NCBI GenBank assembly: GCA_029948255.1
Contig: JALIZF010001778.1
Location: 62,001 to 126,000 of the forward strand
Length of the DNA: 64,000 nt
Source: Telmatactis stephensoni
Taxonomy: Eukaryota; Cnidaria; Anthozoa; Actiniaria; Isophelliidae
Direction of reading: 5' to 3'
A program made the position numbers and the translations under genes. Within the stretch, counting starts at the first letter, position 1, and every line of letters begins with the position of its first letter. The notes below the pieces were generated by a model. It saw only the letters and a program-made list of their open reading frames with translations, searched no databases and had not been told where the DNA came from. Of the stretch, positions 62,501 to 64,000 are shown piece by piece.

Positions 62501-63385
62501 ACTGGACTGTGATGGTGTCATTTCCAAGTTGCATATCAAATAATGATATGTGCCATAGGTTCTAAGAGTTTCTACAAAATCTACTTTTTTCAATGTCAAC
62601 CTCAAATTAAAGTCTTGTGTATATATACCTATTTCAAAAATCACTGACGGATGGAGATCTGAATCTGACATATGAAACTAGCTGCAAATTCTGATATATA
62701 CAAAGCCAAATGATGCAGCAGTACTTTGTAATATTGGGATACAAGTTATGATAAGAGTAAGAATTATGTTTTTGTTTTTGCATTTTAGTTAAGAAACACA
62801 GAGCAATTTATTCATGATTAGTCTCATTCAGATTGACCAACGTCAACAGTTTTAAATTTGAAACAAGTATACACAAATAAATATACATAAAGTACATATT
62901 TGGATCTTGTGCTATTTTTATATGACTTGTATATGTGTACTATACCTTCCAGTGTTCTTCATAGTACCAGGGACTGATGCCTGCCATTTTCAAGTAAGAT
63001 GCCTTAAGAAATCAAAAGGTTATCTGAACTTAAAATCATTACTAGAAAACTGCTATTAATAATAATTATGTTTTTGATTAAATACATTTATAAAATTTTG
63101 TACTTTATTGTACTTGCAATTACAGTGACAATCATGACTGTGTGTTTTCTATAATATTATATTACTTGTGTATAATTACGTGATAGTTATGATTTACAAT
63201 TTCTTAATTACAAATCTTGAATCATAATCAGATTACTTGTAAAGACATCTAACACACGAACCTTAGATCCAAAGTTGAAGGCCAGAAAAATAAGCAAACG
63301 AACATGTAATCCATGGTTGCCAAGAGCACGGATGACTTCAAGACCATGTTGCACAGTAGCTTTTACTTTGCCAGAATGATTGATG
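49177..63385 (-). CDS. RANBP2: RANBP2/Nup358-like nucleoporin (5' end outside window)
   Basis: RANBP2/Nup358 forms the cytoplasmic filaments of the nuclear pore, binds Ran-GTP and, in vertebrates, is a SUMO E3 ligase. Exons in order: 63385-63262, 63002-62946, 62409-62354, 62083-62023, 61567-61430, 60913-60755, 60521-60437, 60130-60030, 59912-59778, 59653-54954, 54881-49177. All borders are GT-AG and phases agree, giving about 3770 visible residues. The early exons match the human alpha-helical region: LHYWREVLVLLEKLERNENI then PVPKDPLFDPW. Downstream are RanBD1, two zinc fingers, FG sequence, IR-like motif A, RanBD2, one finger, RanBD3, RanBD4, seven fingers, FG sequence, IR-like motif B, RanBD5, one finger and RanBD6. 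There is no C-terminal cyclophilin. The last exon has one surplus base near 50599, which puts RanBD6 out of frame. Confidence 0.93.
51755..51865 (-). other. IR-like motif B of RANBP2
   Basis: DPLITSVFEPSNEEKNRAKA followed by LMLPEGFFLYQ resembles the human IR repeats: a hydrophobic SUMO-interacting strand, then E-E-K-x-x-A and L-P-x-x-F-F. It lies between RanBD4 and RanBD5. Confidence 0.6.
52457..53128 (-). repeat. Four tandem 168-bp repeats in RANBP2, one zinc finger each
   Basis: Starts at 52457, 52625, 52793 and 52961; each unit is 56 codons containing KPKPGSWECEAC...CAACQTPKPG and GKDSGDVSGDTKSKE. The units are nearly identical in DNA (for example one ATC/ATG change), so they were multiplied or homogenised recently compared with the other seven fingers of the protein. 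Confidence 0.95.
56880..56990 (-). other. IR-like motif A of RANBP2
   Basis: DDECTIIYQIRPQKGDQDKA followed by FLLPSNFYNYL has the same layout: acidic residues, a C-x-I-I-Y SUMO-interacting strand, then L-P-x-x-F. It lies between RanBD1 and RanBD2, far from motif B, whereas the two human IR repeats are adjacent. Confidence 0.6.
60640..60690. repeat. GAT microsatellite in a RANBP2 intron
   Basis: Imperfect GATGATGATGTTGAT repeats with flanking CATCATCAG. Confidence 0.6.
60948..61145. repeat. Purine-rich GGAAGG simple sequence in a RANBP2 intron
   Basis: About 200 bp of almost pure purine on the + strand (GGAAGGAAAG, GGAGGGAGGA). The open frames with Pro/Ser/Leu runs here are artefacts. Confidence 0.85.
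61568..63261 (-). other. RANBP2 introns between the listed exons
   Basis: Sequence between the exons at 62023-62083, 62354-62409 and 62946-63002 is AT-rich. It contains no further exon I can recognise and no clear repeat ends. Confidence 0.4.
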
Positions 63386-64000
63386 CTTTAAAAATAAAGC
63401 AAAATGAACTTGATACTATGAAATACTAGATGAACTTTGCAGCATTCAATAATTCAACACTGAATGTTGACCTTGTAGAGAGTATAGGTCACAGTTAAGT
63501 GGTATTTAAATATTAGTCAAGCTCTATCTACATTTAAATTGTCTGAAACAACAGAGACCTAAGACGTAAGCACCATTGAAATAATACACTCTACATCTCT
63601 GGGTAATTACTTCATTCATTCGTTTGTTTGTTTGTCTGTTCATTCGTACGTTCTTTCGTTTGTCCATCTGTCCATCCGTTCGTTTGTGCATTCGTCCGTG
63701 CGTGGTGCGTTCGTTCGTTCTTTCTTTCTTTCTGTCTTTCTTTCTGTCTGTCTTTCTTTCTTTCTTTCCATTGCTTGCCCTTTAGTATTATTCGTCCATT
63801 AATTCTTTATTCATTGTTTAATATGCCTTTGTTGTTTCCTTTGCTTTCCCCAGTATCATTCTTATTCATTCATTTCTCCCTTCATGCAAGCATTCATCCA
63901 TCCACTCATTCATTCATTCATTCATCCATCCATTCACCCATCCATCTGTCCATTCATTCAGACATTCATCTATCCATCCAGCCATCTACTCATTCATTCA
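63386..64000. repeat. RANBP2 intron with a long pyrimidine-rich tetranucleotide block
   Basis: From about 63607 the sequence is a shifting series of TTCG/TTTG, CTTT/TCTG and ATTC/ATCC tetranucleotide repeats reaching the end of the window. Further 5' exons of RANBP2 must lie beyond 64000. Confidence 0.8.

Overview
This is nuclear DNA from an invertebrate animal. Genes are intron-rich with GT-AG borders, there are no operons, and over half of the window is transposon-derived, mostly short foldback (MITE-like) elements, LINE/SINE pieces and minisatellites. The proteins (an MCM7 almost colinear with the human one, a RANBP2/Nup358 nucleoporin without a cyclophilin end, a TGF-beta-receptor-type cysteine domain, SGNH-hydrolase-bearing repeats, CR1/L2-like LINE ends) suggest a cnidarian, probably an anthozoan. 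The taxon is an inference.

Layout. 1-264: edge of an SGNH-hydrolase ORF. 0.8-6.1 kb: small gene on + with a ten-cysteine activin-receptor-type ectodomain; the ectodomain and linker exons are each present twice. 6.9-17.9 kb: two copies of a segmental duplication carrying exons of a GNAT acetyltransferase gene on the minus strand, each copy damaged differently. 12.0-13.0 kb and 29.8-31.2 kb: two copies of a dispersed repeat, the second interrupted by a Pack-MULE-like element with a 9-bp target duplication. 18.0-18.9 kb: foldback elements. 19.4-22.9 kb: a damaged non-LTR retrotransposon on minus, itself interrupted. 23.7-29.5 kb: a tandem array of a short LTR retroelement (five LTRs, four full internal regions and one remnant). 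31.2-36.5 kb: minisatellite, LINE end, a two-exon prolyl 4-hydroxylase fragment split by a MITE, a SINE and a cytochrome P450 pseudogene.

36.6-46.2 kb holds a complete 19-exon MCM7 gene on + (718 codons) with an E2F-type site about 100 bp upstream. 49.2-63.4 kb holds most of a RANBP2-like nucleoporin gene on minus (11 exons seen, 5' end outside the window) with six Ran-binding domains, eleven zinc fingers, FG repeats and two separated SUMO/Ubc9-binding-type IR motifs.

MCM7 (replicative helicase) and RANBP2 (nuclear pore filament) converge tail to tail; nothing suggests joint regulation. The rest is mainly a record of transposition, tandem duplication and gene-fragment decay. Several insertions can be read against an empty sister copy in the same window, which gives direct target-site evidence.
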